Assembly: GCF_020181595.1 (NCBI RefSeq)
Contig: NZ_CP084028.1
Location: 1,795,544 to 1,859,543 of the forward strand
Direction of reading: 5' to 3'
DNA length: 64,000 nt
Source of the DNA: [Mycobacterium] vasticus
Lineage (GTDB): Bacteria > Actinomycetota > Actinomycetes > Mycobacteriales > Mycobacteriaceae
Positions 28,329 through 37,261 of this stretch are shown here, one piece after another. Every line of letters starts with the position of its first letter. Position 1 is the first letter of the stretch. The position numbers and the translations under genes are program-made. The notes beneath the pieces are model-generated. The model had not been told where the DNA came from, made no database searches, and saw nothing but the letters and a program-made list of their open reading frames with translations.

Positions 28329-28483
28329 CGAACTGCTCCTTGGTTTGGAGGTGAACTAGTGCCTCCCGGCTTGTGGCTGGGACAACACCGAACCGATCTC
28401 GCCGAACGGTCCCGTCCTTTTTATCCTGCCTCACCGGTGGGCTGATCTCCGACCGTCGTTCACTACCCGGTAACGTCTGTCGA

Positions 28484-29059
28484 GTGCTGACCGGATGGCG
28501 GACCGCCTCGCGCGAGCAGGCGCGGCGACACGGTCGGGTGGGCGCGCTTGCGGTCGGTGGGGCCGCGGCCCTGGCGATGGGTGTCGTCGGGTGTACCAGC
28601 ATCATCGGTGGCTCCCCGCAGGTGAACGTCTCCGAGGCGCCGGCGTACCGCTCCTCAGTGTCGGCGTCGGAGGTGACGTCGAGCATTCGCGAGACCGAGC
28701 GCCAGCATTCGATGACGACCCAGGCAGTACGCGGTGCCTGCGGCAGGTTCGCCTCCAGTAGCAGTGACGCCGTCGAGACGGTGAACAAGTACGTCGAGGC
28801 GTTCAACAACGGCGGGGACATCCCCGGTACCGCCGCTCCGGCGATCGAGGCGCTCAACCAGAGTGCCAATGAGGTGACCGGTGCCGTCAACGAGAAGCTG
28901 TCGGATGCGCTCAAGGAGGCGTTCGGCACCTACGCCGAAGCCGCCCGCGGTGTGGCGAACGCGATTTCGACCAAGGCGCCCATCTCGATCTACAACGCCC
29001 GCAAGGACGAGCTCAACCGGGCCAGGCAGAAGGGGATGGAACTGTGCCGAGCATTCTGA
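28484..29059 (+). CDS. Lipoprotein of unknown function (Rv2240c-like)
   Basis: 191 residues from the GTG at 28484. A basic N-terminus, hydrophobic stretch and the lipobox VVGC (C37) predict a lipoprotein anchored in the membrane with a helical, Ala-rich periplasmic domain. It contains two further Cys (in GACGRF and ELCRAF) that may pair. It is divergent from aceE and followed by DUF3052 and ahpE on the same strand, as in M. tuberculosis. No catalytic motif is seen. Confidence 0.75.
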   Translation: MLTGWRTASREQARRHGRVGALAVGGAAALAMGVVGCTSIIGGSPQVNVSEAPAYRSSVSASEVTSSIRETERQHSMTTQAVRGACGRFASSSSDAVETVNKYVEAFNNGGDIPGTAAPAIEALNQSANEVTGAVNEKLSDALKEAFGTYAEAARGVANAISTKAPISIYNARKDELNRARQKGMELCRAF

Positions 29060-29139
29060 TTCGCGCACAACTGACCCGCGGTGCTGTGCAACGATGATGC
29101 CCAGCACAAGACGCGCTGATGATCGAAGGAGGTCACACG

Positions 29140-29562
29140 GTGGTCGCGGCGGATAGCGCCCCGAGCTTCGCCCGCAAACTGGGCATCGGAAGTAAGCAGT
29201 TGGTCCAGGAGTTCGGCTGGGACGAGGACGCTGACGACGACATCCGTGTCGACGTCGAAGAGGCCTGCGGCAGCGAACTGCTCGACGAAGACACCGACGA
29301 GGTGGTCGACGTGGTGCTGCTGTGGTGGCGCGACGGTGACGGGGACCTGGTCGACACGTTGATGGACGCGATCACCGCGCTGGCCGACGACGGCGTGATC
29401 TGGGTGTTGACACCCAAGACCGGTAAGCCCGGGCACGTACAGCCCGCTGAGATCGCCGAGGCGGCGCCCACGGCCGGCCTGATGCCGACGTCTTCGGTCA
29501 ACCTGGGGGACTGGAGTGCCAGCCGCCTGGTGCAGCCCAAGTCGCGGGCGGGAAAGCGTTGA
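29140..29562 (+). CDS. DUF3052 family protein (Rv2239c-like)
   Basis: 140-residue acidic cytoplasmic protein of the actinobacterial DUF3052 family, with ARKLGIGSKQLVQEFGWDED near the start and a compact alpha/beta body (VVLLWWRDGDGDLVDTLMDA). GTG at 29140 is preferred over the ATG 21 bp upstream because GGAGG at 29128-29132 is placed correctly only for the GTG. Its stop overlaps or touches the ahpE start, so the two are coupled, as in other mycobacteria. Function unknown; genomic coupling suggests a redox role. Confidence 0.85.
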   Translation: MVAADSAPSFARKLGIGSKQLVQEFGWDEDADDDIRVDVEEACGSELLDEDTDEVVDVVLLWWRDGDGDLVDTLMDAITALADDGVIWVLTPKTGKPGHVQPAEIAEAAPTAGLMPTSSVNLGDWSASRLVQPKSRAGKR

Positions 29563-30023
29563 TGCTCGGCGTCGGCGCCGAAGCTCCTGACTTCACCCTG
29601 CGGGATCAGAACCAGCAGCAGGTCACGCTGAGTGCCTTCCGCGGCGACAAGAACGTGCTGCTGGTGTTCTTCCCGTTGGCGTTCACCGGAATCTGCCAGG
29701 GCGAGCTGGACCAGTTGCGCGACCACCTGCCCAGCTACGTCAATGACGACAGCGTGGCCGTGGCGATCTCGGTGGGTCCGCCGCCCACCCACAAGATCTG
29801 GGCGACCGAGAGCGGGTTCCTGTTCCCGGTGCTGTCCGACTTCTGGCCGCACGGCGCGGTCGCCGAGTCCTACGGGGTGTTCAACTCCGAGACCGGCTTC
29901 CCCAACCGCGGCACCTTCGTCATCGACAAGTCCGGGATCATCCGGTTCGCCGAGATGAAGCAGCCCGGTGAGGCGCGTGACCAGCAGCTCTGGCTTGACG
30001 CGCTGGCGGCGCTCAAGGGCTAG
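29562..30023 (+). CDS. ahpE: One-cysteine peroxiredoxin AhpE
   Basis: 153 residues, identical in length to M. tuberculosis AhpE. The peroxidatic cysteine is C45 in PLAFTGICQGELDQL; no resolving cysteine is present. AhpE reduces peroxides and peroxynitrite and is recycled by mycoredoxin and mycothiol. ATG at 29562 (a TTG one codon earlier is possible). The downstream palindrome 30043-30106 is probably its terminator. Confidence 0.95.
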   Translation: MLGVGAEAPDFTLRDQNQQQVTLSAFRGDKNVLLVFFPLAFTGICQGELDQLRDHLPSYVNDDSVAVAISVGPPPTHKIWATESGFLFPVLSDFWPHGAVAESYGVFNSETGFPNRGTFVIDKSGIIRFAEMKQPGEARDQQLWLDALAALKG

Positions 30024-30042
30024 TCCGCGCCCGGCCACTCCG

Positions 30043-30106
30043 CCGCGACCGTGCAGAATCGTCCGGTCCCACGTGGGTTTTGGCGGACATTTCCGCACGG
30101 TCGCGG
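30043..30106. repeat. Palindromic repeat downstream of ahpE
   Basis: CCGCGACCGTGCAGAATCG at the left and CCGCACGGTCGCGG at the right pair almost completely; inside is a second perfect palindrome, CCCACGTGGG. It shares the CGCGACCGTGCAGAA arm pattern with 11083-11149, so both belong to one repeat family. It sits between ahpE and tRNA-Val, in terminator position. Confidence 0.65.
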
Positions 30107-30159
30107 AGGGTTGGGAATTTTGGGCGTGGGCGCACGTCCGGGTAACCTGCCCCAGGCAG

Positions 30160-30234
30160 GGGCGCGTAGCTCAGGGGTAGAGCTCTGGTTTTACACACCA
30201 GCGGTCGGCGGTTCGAAACCGTCCGCGCCCACCA
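30160..30234 (+). tRNA. tRNA-Val (anticodon UAC)
   Basis: A 75-nt cloverleaf including an encoded CCA. The acceptor stem GGGCGCG pairs with CGCGCCC, the anticodon stem CTGGT/ACCAG encloses the loop TTTACAC giving anticodon TAC, and the T loop GTTCGAAAC is standard. It reads GUA and related valine codons. Confidence 0.97.
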
Positions 30235-30245
30235 GGAAACGGCAC

Positions 30246-30374
30246 TCAGTGTGAGTGATCGTGACCCGCATCCTCTTGCCCCGCCTGGTGGACGTGCGGG
30301 TGGCTGTGCACCGTCCCGTCGGCGTGGGTGTGCTCGTGGGTGTGCTCGACCTGGTCGTGATTGTGGTGCGACAT
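30246..30374 (-). CDS. Histidine-rich 42-residue protein
   Basis: A tiny protein with 14 histidines in 42 residues, mostly as HxH repeats (EHTHEHTHADG, HSHPHVH) and an HDHSH end. It has one methionine, no cysteine and no membrane segment, so it is probably a cytosolic metal buffer or chaperone for Ni, Co or Zn. AAAGGAG lies 6 nt before the ATG at 30374; an ATG at 30380 is too close to that site. It begins 2 bp after the stop of the KmtR-like regulator, so both are on one mRNA. Confidence 0.75.
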   Translation of the reverse strand: MSHHNHDQVEHTHEHTHADGTVHSHPHVHQAGQEDAGHDHSH

Positions 30375-30376
30375 AT

Positions 30377-30760
30377 TCATCTCCTTTGTTCGATACTGCG
30401 TTGACCTACGGCTGTAGCGGCTCGGTGATGCGGCGGCACCCCGGGGCCCGCGTGCTCGGCATTGAAGACGGCATCGGTGACCAGCTGGCAGATGTGCTCG
30501 TTCTCCATGCTGTAGAAGACCGTGGTGCCCTCCCGGCGGGTGCGTACCAGCCGCGCCATCCGTAGCTTCGCCAGGTGCTGGGAGACCGAGGGGGCCGGTT
30601 TGCCGACGTGCTCGGCGAGCTCGTTGACCGACATCTCCCGGCTGGTCAGGGCCCACAGCACCTGCACCCGGGTGGGGTCGGCCAGCATCCGGAACACTTC
30701 GACGATCAGGCCGACCTGGTCGTCGGGGAGACGTCCGGTTGCACCACTATCTGCATGCAT
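30377..30760 (-). CDS. ArsR/SmtB family metal sensor, KmtR-like
   Basis: 127 residues. The HTH VNELAEHVGKPAPSVSQHL and the wing RTRREGTTVFY are clear, and the sequence PDDQVGLIVEVFRMLADPTRVQVLWAL closely follows M. tuberculosis KmtR (Rv0827c) as I recall it. KmtR senses nickel and cobalt and represses export. The C-terminal HHRAA and the N-terminal MHAD histidine are possible metal ligands. The ATG at 30760 fits a leaderless mRNA from a TATTAT -10 box (30767-30772). A second ATG at 30778 is possible. Confidence 0.85.
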   Translation of the reverse strand: MHADSGATGRLPDDQVGLIVEVFRMLADPTRVQVLWALTSREMSVNELAEHVGKPAPSVSQHLAKLRMARLVRTRREGTTVFYSMENEHICQLVTDAVFNAEHAGPGVPPHHRAATAVGQRSIEQRR

Positions 30761-30768
30761 ACGCAGAT
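30749..30768. promoter_or_regulatory. Candidate operator of the KmtR-like sensor
   Basis: ATCTGCATGCATACGCAGAT has perfect 6-bp arms (ATCTGC/GCAGAT) around an 8-bp centre. It covers the regulator start codon and abuts the TATTAT -10 box, where a bound repressor would block initiation. Confidence 0.5.
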
Positions 30769-30856
30769 AATAAGTCATGGGGTGGGCGGGGTGTCAACCC
30801 CCGGCTCGTGGGTAGTGTCCAGCGGCAGGCCGTCAGCCCAACAGCGGAGGTAACCC

Positions 30857-32449
30857 ATGTCGACGCAGTCCATGCGCCAGCCCATCCATTCCGGGCATCT
30901 GACCGTGGGTGCGCTCAAGCGCAACAAGGACAATCCGGTGCTGTTCCTGGGCGACACCACGTTGACCGGCGGCCAGCTCGCCGAGCGCATCAGCCAGTAC
31001 ATCCAGGCATTCGAGTCGCTGGGCGCCGAGACCGTCGGCCTGTTGTCGCTGAACCGTCCCGAGGTGCTGATGATCATCGGCGCCGGCCAGATCCGGGGCT
31101 ACCGGCGCACCGCACTGCACCCGCTGGGATCGCTCGACGACCATGCCTACGTGCTGACCGACGCCGCCGTCAGCGCGCTGATCATCGACCCCACCCCGGC
31201 ATTCGTCGAGCGCGCGCTGGGCCTGCTGGAGAAGGTGCCGACCCTGCGGCAGGTGCTGACGATCGGGCCGGTGCCCCCCGAGCTCGAAGGCAAGGCCATC
31301 GACCTGGCCGCGCAGGCGGCCCAGTTCGACCCGCAGCCGCTGGTGGCCGCCGACCTGCCGGGCGATCACATCGGCGGCCTCACCTACACCGGAGGCACCA
31401 CCGGCAAGCCCAAGGGCGTCATCGGCACGGTCTCGTCCATCACCGCGATGACGACGATCCAGCTCGCCGAGTGGGAATGGCCGGAGCACCCGAAGTTCCT
31501 GATGTGCACCCCGCTGTCGCACGCGGGCGCGGCGTTCTTCGTGCCGACGGTGGTCAAGGGCGGCCAACTGGTGGTGCTGACCAAGTTCGATCCGGCCGAA
31601 GTGCTGCGGGTCATCGAGGAGCAGAAGATCACCGCCACCATGCTGGTTCCCTCGATGATCTACGCGCTGATGGATCATCCGGATTCGCATACCCGCGATC
31701 TGTCTTCGCTGGAGACGGTCTACTACGGCGCCTCGGCGATGAACCCCGTCCGGCTCCGGGAGGCCATCGATCGGTTCGGCCCGATCTTCGCCCAGTACTA
31801 CGGTCAGTCCGAGGCTCCGATGGTGATCACCTACCTGGCCAAGGGCGATCACGACGCGAAGCGACTCACCTCCTGCGGTCGCCCGACGCTGTTCGCCCAG
31901 GTGGCGTTGCTCGGCGACGACGGCATGCCGGTCGCCCAGGGTGAGGTCGGCGAGATCTGCGTGGCGGGGCCGCTGGTGTCGGGCGGCTATTGGAAACTGC
32001 CGGAGGCCACCGCCGACACCTTCTCCGGCGGCTGGATGCACACCGGCGACTTGGCCCGCGAGGACGAAGACGGCTTCTACTACATCGTGGACCGCACCAA
32101 GGACATGATCGTCACCGGCGGCTTCAACGTCTTCCCCCGCGAGGTCGAGGACGTCATCGCCGAGCACCCGTCGGTGGCGCAGGTGTGTGTGATCGGAACC
32201 CCCGACGAGAAGTGGGGCGAGGCCGTGACCGCGATCGTGGTGCTGCGTCCGGGTGCCGACGCCGACGACGCCGCGGTGGCCGCGATGACGGCCGAGATCC
32301 AGTCCGCGGTCAAGGAACGCAAGGGTTCGGTCCAGTCGCCCAAGCAGGTCATCATCGCCGAATCGGTGCCGGTGACCGCGCTGGGCAAGCCGGACAAGAA
32401 GGCGCTGCGTGCCCAGTTCTGGTCCGGCTCAGAACGTTCCGTCGGCTGA
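30857..32449 (+). CDS. Fatty-acid--CoA ligase, FadD8-like
   Basis: 530-residue ANL-superfamily enzyme. TYTGGTTGKPKG at about 175-186 is the ATP loop, YYGQSEAP the adenylate motif, GWMHTGDLA and DRTKDMIVTGGFNVFPREVE the C-terminal hinge, and GKPDKK near the end carries the catalytic lysine. It activates a carboxylic acid through acyl-AMP to a CoA thioester. The N-terminus RQPIHSGHLTVGALKR resembles M. tuberculosis FadD8, but the chain length it uses is not readable. Single gene, convergent with the LLM oxidoreductase. Confidence 0.88.
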   Translation: MSTQSMRQPIHSGHLTVGALKRNKDNPVLFLGDTTLTGGQLAERISQYIQAFESLGAETVGLLSLNRPEVLMIIGAGQIRGYRRTALHPLGSLDDHAYVLTDAAVSALIIDPTPAFVERALGLLEKVPTLRQVLTIGPVPPELEGKAIDLAAQAAQFDPQPLVAADLPGDHIGGLTYTGGTTGKPKGVIGTVSSITAMTTIQLAEWEWPEHPKFLMCTPLSHAGAAFFVPTVVKGGQLVVLTKFDPAEVLRVIEEQKITATMLVPSMIYALMDHPDSHTRDLSSLETVYYGASAMNPVRLREAIDRFGPIFAQYYGQSEAPMVITYLAKGDHDAKRLTSCGRPTLFAQVALLGDDGMPVAQGEVGEICVAGPLVSGGYWKLPEATADTFSGGWMHTGDLAREDEDGFYYIVDRTKDMIVTGGFNVFPREVEDVIAEHPSVAQVCVIGTPDEKWGEAVTAIVVLRPGADADDAAVAAMTAEIQSAVKERKGSVQSPKQVIIAESVPVTALGKPDKKALRAQFWSGSERSVG

Positions 32450-32451
32450 GG

Positions 32452-33315
32452 TCACCCCAGCGCGGCGGCCAGCTGCCGCCACTGCTCCCGCGGGAAGGCA
32501 TTCGGGTTCTCATCCAGTAGCTGCACGCACACGTGGTCGGCCCCGGCGTCCCGGTGCCCGGCGATCCGGGCGACGACGTCCTGTGGGCTGCCCCAGGCGA
32601 TGATCGCGTCGAACAACCGATCGCTGACATGCGCGATGTCGTCTTCGGAGAACCCTGAGCGCATCAGGTTGTTGGCGTAGTTGGGCAACCCGAGGTAGGT
32701 CTTGAGCCAGCCGGTGCCGATCGCGCGGGCCTGCTCGCGGTCGGCGCACAGGATCGCGGTCTGCTCGGGTGCCAGCAGCGGCCCGGTGCCCAGCTGCTCG
32801 CGGGCGTACCGGGTGTGTTCGGGGGTGGTCAGGTAGGGGTGGGCGCCGCGGCTGCGGTCGGCGGCCAGCCGCAGCATCTTCGGGCCGAGTGCGGCCAGCA
32901 CCCGGGACTGCACCGGAACGGGCTTCTCGGCGGCATCCAGGCCATCGAGGAAGGTGCTCATCGCCCGCAACGGCCGGCGGTACCGCCCGGGATCACCCGC
33001 GTCCACCAGCGGGGCATGGCTGACGCCGATCCCCATCAGGAACCGGTCACCGTGCTTGGCGGTCAGCGCCGCGAAAGACGCCGCCACATCGGCCGGGGTG
33101 TGCATCCACAGGTTCAGGATGCCGGTGGCGATCACCGTGTTTCGGGTGGCGGCCAGCAGATTGCCGACCGCGTCGAACACCGGCCCGCCCACATCGGGAA
33201 TCCACAGCGCACTGTAGCCCAGCTCCTCGCACTCGGCGGCCGCGTCGGCGGCTTCGCCCTGGTCGCCGTAGCGCAGCGGCGCGCTCCAGATCCCCACACC
33301 CGAGATGTTCACCAT
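32452..33315 (-). CDS. LLM-class F420-dependent oxidoreductase
   Basis: 288-residue TIM-barrel protein of the luciferase-like monooxygenase family, TIGR03620-like. The start of the barrel (SGVGIWSAPLRYGDQGEAAD), LGYSALWIPDVGG and the C-terminal VCVQLL strand fit. It probably uses F420 or FMN to reduce or oxidise an unknown substrate. The ATG at 33315 starts the conserved sequence; the upstream open frame is antisense filler. It follows SURF1 in the same direction by about 35 bp. Confidence 0.8.
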   Translation of the reverse strand: MVNISGVGIWSAPLRYGDQGEAADAAAECEELGYSALWIPDVGGPVFDAVGNLLAATRNTVIATGILNLWMHTPADVAASFAALTAKHGDRFLMGIGVSHAPLVDAGDPGRYRRPLRAMSTFLDGLDAAEKPVPVQSRVLAALGPKMLRLAADRSRGAHPYLTTPEHTRYAREQLGTGPLLAPEQTAILCADREQARAIGTGWLKTYLGLPNYANNLMRSGFSEDDIAHVSDRLFDAIIAWGSPQDVVARIAGHRDAGADHVCVQLLDENPNAFPREQWRQLAAALG

Positions 33316-33350
33316 GGCCCCAGGATGGCACAGCCCGCGCAACCGGTGTG

Positions 33351-34187
33351 CTAGCGGCGCCGTCCGTACCGATCGGCGAGCTTCTGCTCGACCGTCATCG
33401 GCGGTGCCGGCTCGTCGGCCGCGGTCCCGCCCTCGCCTTCGGAGCGCTCCGCCCGGCGGGCCCGCAGCTCGGCGAACGCGAAGTAGCCCAGGCCGATAGG
33501 CGCCAGGATTCCGAATGCGATCCACTGGATTCCGTAGGACAAGAACGGCCCGGCGTCGCGGCGCGGCAGTGCGATCACACCCAGCCCGCCCGGTTGGTCA
33601 TCGACCAACTGTAGGTAGGAACCGGTCAAAGCCACCTTGGTCAACGCCGCGATCTGATCGGTGTTGATCGAGTAGACCTGATGAAAACCGTTCTCGGTGA
33701 AGGGATTCTTGCCCGGAACCGCCGGTTGCGAGTCCCGCAGCCGGGCGGTGACGGTGACCTCGTCGGCCGGTGGTGTGGGTATCTCCGGTATGCGGGTGCC
33801 GCCGTCGTCGGTGCGCACGAAGCCCCGGTTCACCAGCACCGTGGGCCCGCCGGTGACCGCGAACGGTGTCAGAACCTCATAGGCCGGGACTCCGTCGATC
33901 ACTCGCAGTCGCGCCAGCACCTGCGCCTCGGGCAGGTAGTGGCCGCGCGCGGTCACCGGCCGCCACTGCTCCTCCGGTGCCGACGAATCCTGATGGGCCA
34001 GAAGCGTTGTCACCGGCACGGGTTCGGCAGTCAGGGCGTGTTCGAGTTGGCTGTTGGCCCGCGACGTGGTGGTGTTCTTGCCCAACTGCCACGGCGCCAG
34101 CACGGTGAAGCACAGATACGCGAAGGCCAGCACCACCGCCGCCAGAGCCAGCCAGCTCGGACGCAGCAGGAACGCCAGCCGGCGCAT
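33351..34187 (-). CDS. SURF1 family cytochrome oxidase assembly protein (Rv2235-like)
   Basis: 278 residues with a transmembrane helix at about 13-36, a soluble domain containing VLVNRGFV and a second helix near 225-247 (SYGIQWIAFGILAPIGLGY), the SURF1 plan. SURF1 proteins help assemble the aa3 terminal oxidase. The ATG at 34187 overlaps the ptpA stop by one base (TGATG), so the pair is coupled. Confidence 0.9.
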   Translation of the reverse strand: MRRLAFLLRPSWLALAAVVLAFAYLCFTVLAPWQLGKNTTTSRANSQLEHALTAEPVPVTTLLAHQDSSAPEEQWRPVTARGHYLPEAQVLARLRVIDGVPAYEVLTPFAVTGGPTVLVNRGFVRTDDGGTRIPEIPTPPADEVTVTARLRDSQPAVPGKNPFTENGFHQVYSINTDQIAALTKVALTGSYLQLVDDQPGGLGVIALPRRDAGPFLSYGIQWIAFGILAPIGLGYFAFAELRARRAERSEGEGGTAADEPAPPMTVEQKLADRYGRRR

Positions 34188-34666
34188 CAGCCCAACCGCT
34201 CGTCGACCCAGGCGTGCAGACCGGGTAGGGCTGCCGAGATGACGGTGAACGACTCCTCGAAATCCTCCAGGCCGCCGTAATACGGGTCGTCGACGTCGGG
34301 GGCGACCGCGCCCGAGCGCGGGTCGAAGGATCGCAGCATTCGGATCCGCTCGGCCGGCGCACCGAGATCCTGCAACAGCCGGATGTGGTTGCGGGCCAAT
34401 GCCACCACCAGGTCGGCGGCCGCGTGATCGTCGCCGAACTGTGCGGCGAAGTGGTCGGTGGGGTAGCCGTGGGCGCGCAGCACCCGGTTGGTGCGCTCGT
34501 CGGCACCCTTGCCGATGTGCCAGTCGGCGGTGCCGGCACTGCTCACCCGCACCGCGGCGCCCAGGCCCCGTCCGGTGATCTGATGGGCGAACATCTTCTC
34601 GGCCATCGGCGAGCGGCAGATGTTGCCGGTGCACACGAACGTCACGTGCAGGAGCAGGTCAGACAC
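34187..34666 (-). CDS. ptpA: Low-molecular-weight protein tyrosine phosphatase
   Basis: 159 residues. The P-loop CTGNICRS gives nucleophile C12 and R18, and D127 in DDPYY is the general acid. Twin-tyrosine Y129-Y130 is the site phosphorylated by PtkA in M. tuberculosis. PtpA is secreted and dephosphorylates host proteins in pathogens. GTG start at 34666; the gene overlaps ptkA by 8 bp. Confidence 0.94.
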   Translation of the reverse strand: MSDLLLHVTFVCTGNICRSPMAEKMFAHQITGRGLGAAVRVSSAGTADWHIGKGADERTNRVLRAHGYPTDHFAAQFGDDHAAADLVVALARNHIRLLQDLGAPAERIRMLRSFDPRSGAVAPDVDDPYYGGLEDFEESFTVISAALPGLHAWVDERLG

Positions 34667-35312
34667 CGAGCACCTCGCGAAGTTCGGCGATGTCGTCGAC
34701 CCGGGTCGTCGCGGCATCGATGGCATCATCTCGCCCGTAACCCCAGCCGACCAGGACGGTGTCGATGCCGTGCGCGGCCGCACCGTCGGCGTCGTGCCGT
34801 CGGTCGCCGACCATCAGCACTCGCTCGGGCAGGGGTTCCAACTGTTGAAGGGCGTGGGCCACGACGTCGGACTTCGTCGCGCGGGTGCCGTCGACGCTGG
34901 CGCCGGCGACCACCTCGAAGAACCCGCCGAGCCCGAAATGGGCCAGGATCTTGCGTGCGGTCGGCTCGGCCTTGGAGGTGGCCACCGCCAGCCGGACCCC
35001 GGCGGCAAGCAGGTCTTCCAGCAGCGGCACGATCCCGTCAAAGACGCTGTTCATCGCCCAGCCTCGGGTGGTGTAGTCGGCCCGGTAGGCGGCTATCGCG
35101 GCCTCGGCCTGATCACCCAGGCCCATCGCGGCAAGCGTGTGGTGCATCGGCGGGCCGACCAGTCGCTGCGCCAGATCGCCCCCGGGCACCGGCGCGCCGA
35201 TATGCGCCAGTGCGTGGCGGAAGCTGGCGACGATCCCGGCTGCCGAGTCGGTCAGGGTGCCGTCCAGGTCGAAGATGACCAGTTCGGCGACATCGGTGGT
35301 AGTGCGCGTCAC
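34659..35312 (-). CDS. ptkA: HAD-family protein, PtkA-like tyrosine kinase
   Basis: 217 residues from the GTG at 35312. HAD motifs: DLDGT (D15, D17), [10 protein letters not shown], and [10 protein letters not shown]. In M. tuberculosis PtkA is about 291 residues, with an N-terminal disordered segment of roughly 75 residues before the HAD core, and phosphorylates PtpA. Here that segment seems missing because upstream there is only 60 bp to a divergent gene. Overlap with ptpA supports the same partnership, but kinase activity is not certain. Confidence 0.82.
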   Translation of the reverse strand: MTRTTTDVAELVIFDLDGTLTDSAAGIVASFRHALAHIGAPVPGGDLAQRLVGPPMHHTLAAMGLGDQAEAAIAAYRADYTTRGWAMNSVFDGIVPLLEDLLAAGVRLAVATSKAEPTARKILAHFGLGGFFEVVAGASVDGTRATKSDVVAHALQQLEPLPERVLMVGDRRHDADGAAAHGIDTVLVGWGYGRDDAIDAATTRVDDIAELREVLGV

Positions 35313-35372
35313 GAGCCCATTGTCCCCGACGCGCCCGGTGCGGTTGCCAGGTGGCGCACTACTGTTGCACGG

Positions 35373-36506
35373 GTGACTGCGCGGCTGACTGACGTCATCG
35401 ACGTCCTGGATGCTGCCTACCCGCCGCAATTGGCCAGCAGCTGGGATTCGGTGGGGCTGGTGTGCGGGGACCCCGACGACGTGGTGGGCTCGGTGACGAT
35501 CGCAGTGGACGCCACCGCGGCCGTGGTCGGCGAGGTGCCGGACGGCGGCCTGCTGCTGGCGCATCACCCACTGTTGCTGCGCGGCGTGGACACCGTGGCC
35601 GCGAGTACCCCCAAGGGGTCCCTGATACATCGGCTGATTCGCTCCGGGCGTTCGCTGTTCACCGCGCACACCAATGCCGACGCCGCCTCGCCCGGGGTGT
35701 CGGACGCACTGGCGCAGACCCTCGGGCTGACCGTGCGGGCCGTGCTGGACCCGGCGGCCGCCGAACCGGACACCGACAAGTGGGTGATCTACGTCCCCGC
35801 CGAGCACGCCGACGCGGTGCGGGCCGCGGTGTTCGCGGCCGGCGCCGGAGCGATCGGCGATTATTCGCAGTGCAGTTGGAACACGACCGGTATCGGCCAG
35901 TTCCTGCCCGGCCAGGCCGCGATGCCCGCGATCGGTCGCGCCGGTGTTGTGGAGCAGGTCAGCGAGCAGCGCATCGAGGTGGTGGCGCCGGCCCGCGCGC
36001 GCGGCCGGATCCATGCGGCGATGCAGTCGGCGCATCCTTACGAGGAGCCGGCCTTCGACATCTTCGCGATGCAGCCGTTGCCGGCGGGGGTCGGGATCGG
36101 CCGGATCGGCACCCTGGACTCCCCGGAGCCGCTGAGTGCATTTGTGGCCCGGGTCGCCGAGCGGCTACCGGCGACGACGTGGGGAGTGCGGGCCGCCGGA
36201 GACCCGGATCTGCCGGTGTCGCGGGTGGCGGTCTGCGGTGGTTCCGGAGATTCACTGTTGGGCGCGGCGGCGACGTCCGACGCCCAGGTCTACCTGACCG
36301 CAGACCTGCGTCATCATCCGGCCGACGAGCACTCCCGACGCTCAGGGATGGCACTGGTCGACGTGGCGCACTGGGCCAGTGAATACCCGTGGTGCGCACA
36401 GGCCGCCGAGATAATCCGCTCGCATTTCGGCGCCACCCTGCCGGTGCGCGTCAGCGCACTGCGCACCGACCCCTGGAACCTGGCCTGCGAAGGAGAACGG
36501 CGATGA
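35373..36506 (+). CDS. NIF3-like protein (Rv2230c-like)
   Basis: 377 residues of the NIF3/DUF34 family. LAHHPLLL and TAHTNADAA near residues 70-110 and a C-terminal DLRHHPADE region supply the histidines and acids of the di-metal site; the central YqfO insert contains [10 protein letters not shown]. The gene divergently faces ptkA. GTP cyclohydrolase-like activity has been proposed for the family, but the role is unsettled. It overlaps the next gene in ATGA. Confidence 0.87.
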   Translation: MTARLTDVIDVLDAAYPPQLASSWDSVGLVCGDPDDVVGSVTIAVDATAAVVGEVPDGGLLLAHHPLLLRGVDTVAASTPKGSLIHRLIRSGRSLFTAHTNADAASPGVSDALAQTLGLTVRAVLDPAAAEPDTDKWVIYVPAEHADAVRAAVFAAGAGAIGDYSQCSWNTTGIGQFLPGQAAMPAIGRAGVVEQVSEQRIEVVAPARARGRIHAAMQSAHPYEEPAFDIFAMQPLPAGVGIGRIGTLDSPEPLSAFVARVAERLPATTWGVRAAGDPDLPVSRVAVCGGSGDSLLGAAATSDAQVYLTADLRHHPADEHSRRSGMALVDVAHWASEYPWCAQAAEIIRSHFGATLPVRVSALRTDPWNLACEGERR

Positions 36507-37237
36507 AGGCCGAACTGGCACAGCAGCGTTTACTTCTGGAGTTGGCGGAGCTCGACGTCGAACTGTCCCGGCTGGCGCACCGAGCGGGACATCTCCCCGA
36601 GCAGCAGGACCGTGAGCGCATCCAGGCCGACCACACCGCGGCCGCCGACCGGCTGGCCGCGCTGGAATTGGCGTTGGAGGACCTGGATGCTCAAGCCGGG
36701 CGTCTGGAGTCCGAGATCAATGCGGTGCGTCAGCGCGAGGACCGCGACCGCGCCCTGCTGGATTCGGGGCAGACCCACGCCAAGCAGGTGACCGATCTGC
36801 AGCACGAACTGGAGACGCTGCAACGGCGCCAATCCAGCCTGGAGGACTCGCTTTTGGAGTTGATGGAGCAGCGCGAGCAGCTTCAGGCCCAGGCCACCTC
36901 CGAGTCGAACGTGGTCGCCGAACTGGAGGCGGAGCTGACCCGGGTGCAACAGAGGCTGGACACAGCCGCGGCGGAGATCGAAACCACCCGCGGGCAGCGT
37001 TCCGCCCGCCGCGACGAGCTGGCCGGCACCGTCGAGGACGAACTGCTGGCGCTCTACGAGCGTCAGCGTGCCTCCGGCGGGATCGGTGCGGGACTGCTGC
37101 GCGGCGGCCAGTGCGGCGCCTGCCGGATCGAGATCGACCGCGGCGAGCTGGCACGGATCTCGGCGGCCCCGCCCGAGGAGGTGCTGCGCTGCACGGAGTG
37201 CAGTGCGATTCTGCTGCGGGTCAAGGACCTCGGATAG
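36503..37237 (+). CDS. Coiled-coil zinc-ribbon protein (Rv2229c-like)
   Basis: 244 residues. A long heptad-rich coiled coil runs from about 15 to 190 (for example [19 protein letters not shown]), followed by a C4 zinc ribbon: CGACRIEI and CTECSAIL. The ATG at 36503 has AAGGAG in position and overlaps NIF3. The conserved NIF3-zinc-ribbon pair occurs widely in actinobacteria. Function unknown; nucleic acid binding is possible. Confidence 0.87.
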   Translation: MKAELAQQRLLLELAELDVELSRLAHRAGHLPEQQDRERIQADHTAAADRLAALELALEDLDAQAGRLESEINAVRQREDRDRALLDSGQTHAKQVTDLQHELETLQRRQSSLEDSLLELMEQREQLQAQATSESNVVAELEAELTRVQQRLDTAAAEIETTRGQRSARRDELAGTVEDELLALYERQRASGGIGAGLLRGGQCGACRIEIDRGELARISAAPPEEVLRCTECSAILLRVKDLG

Positions 37238-37261
37238 TGCGTCGCCGGTGAAGGTCCTGGG

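Noticed and set aside
34620..35372. Upstream extension of the NIF3 gene
   Set aside because: The frame stays open but is antisense to ptkA; the GTG at 35373 starts the conserved sequence.
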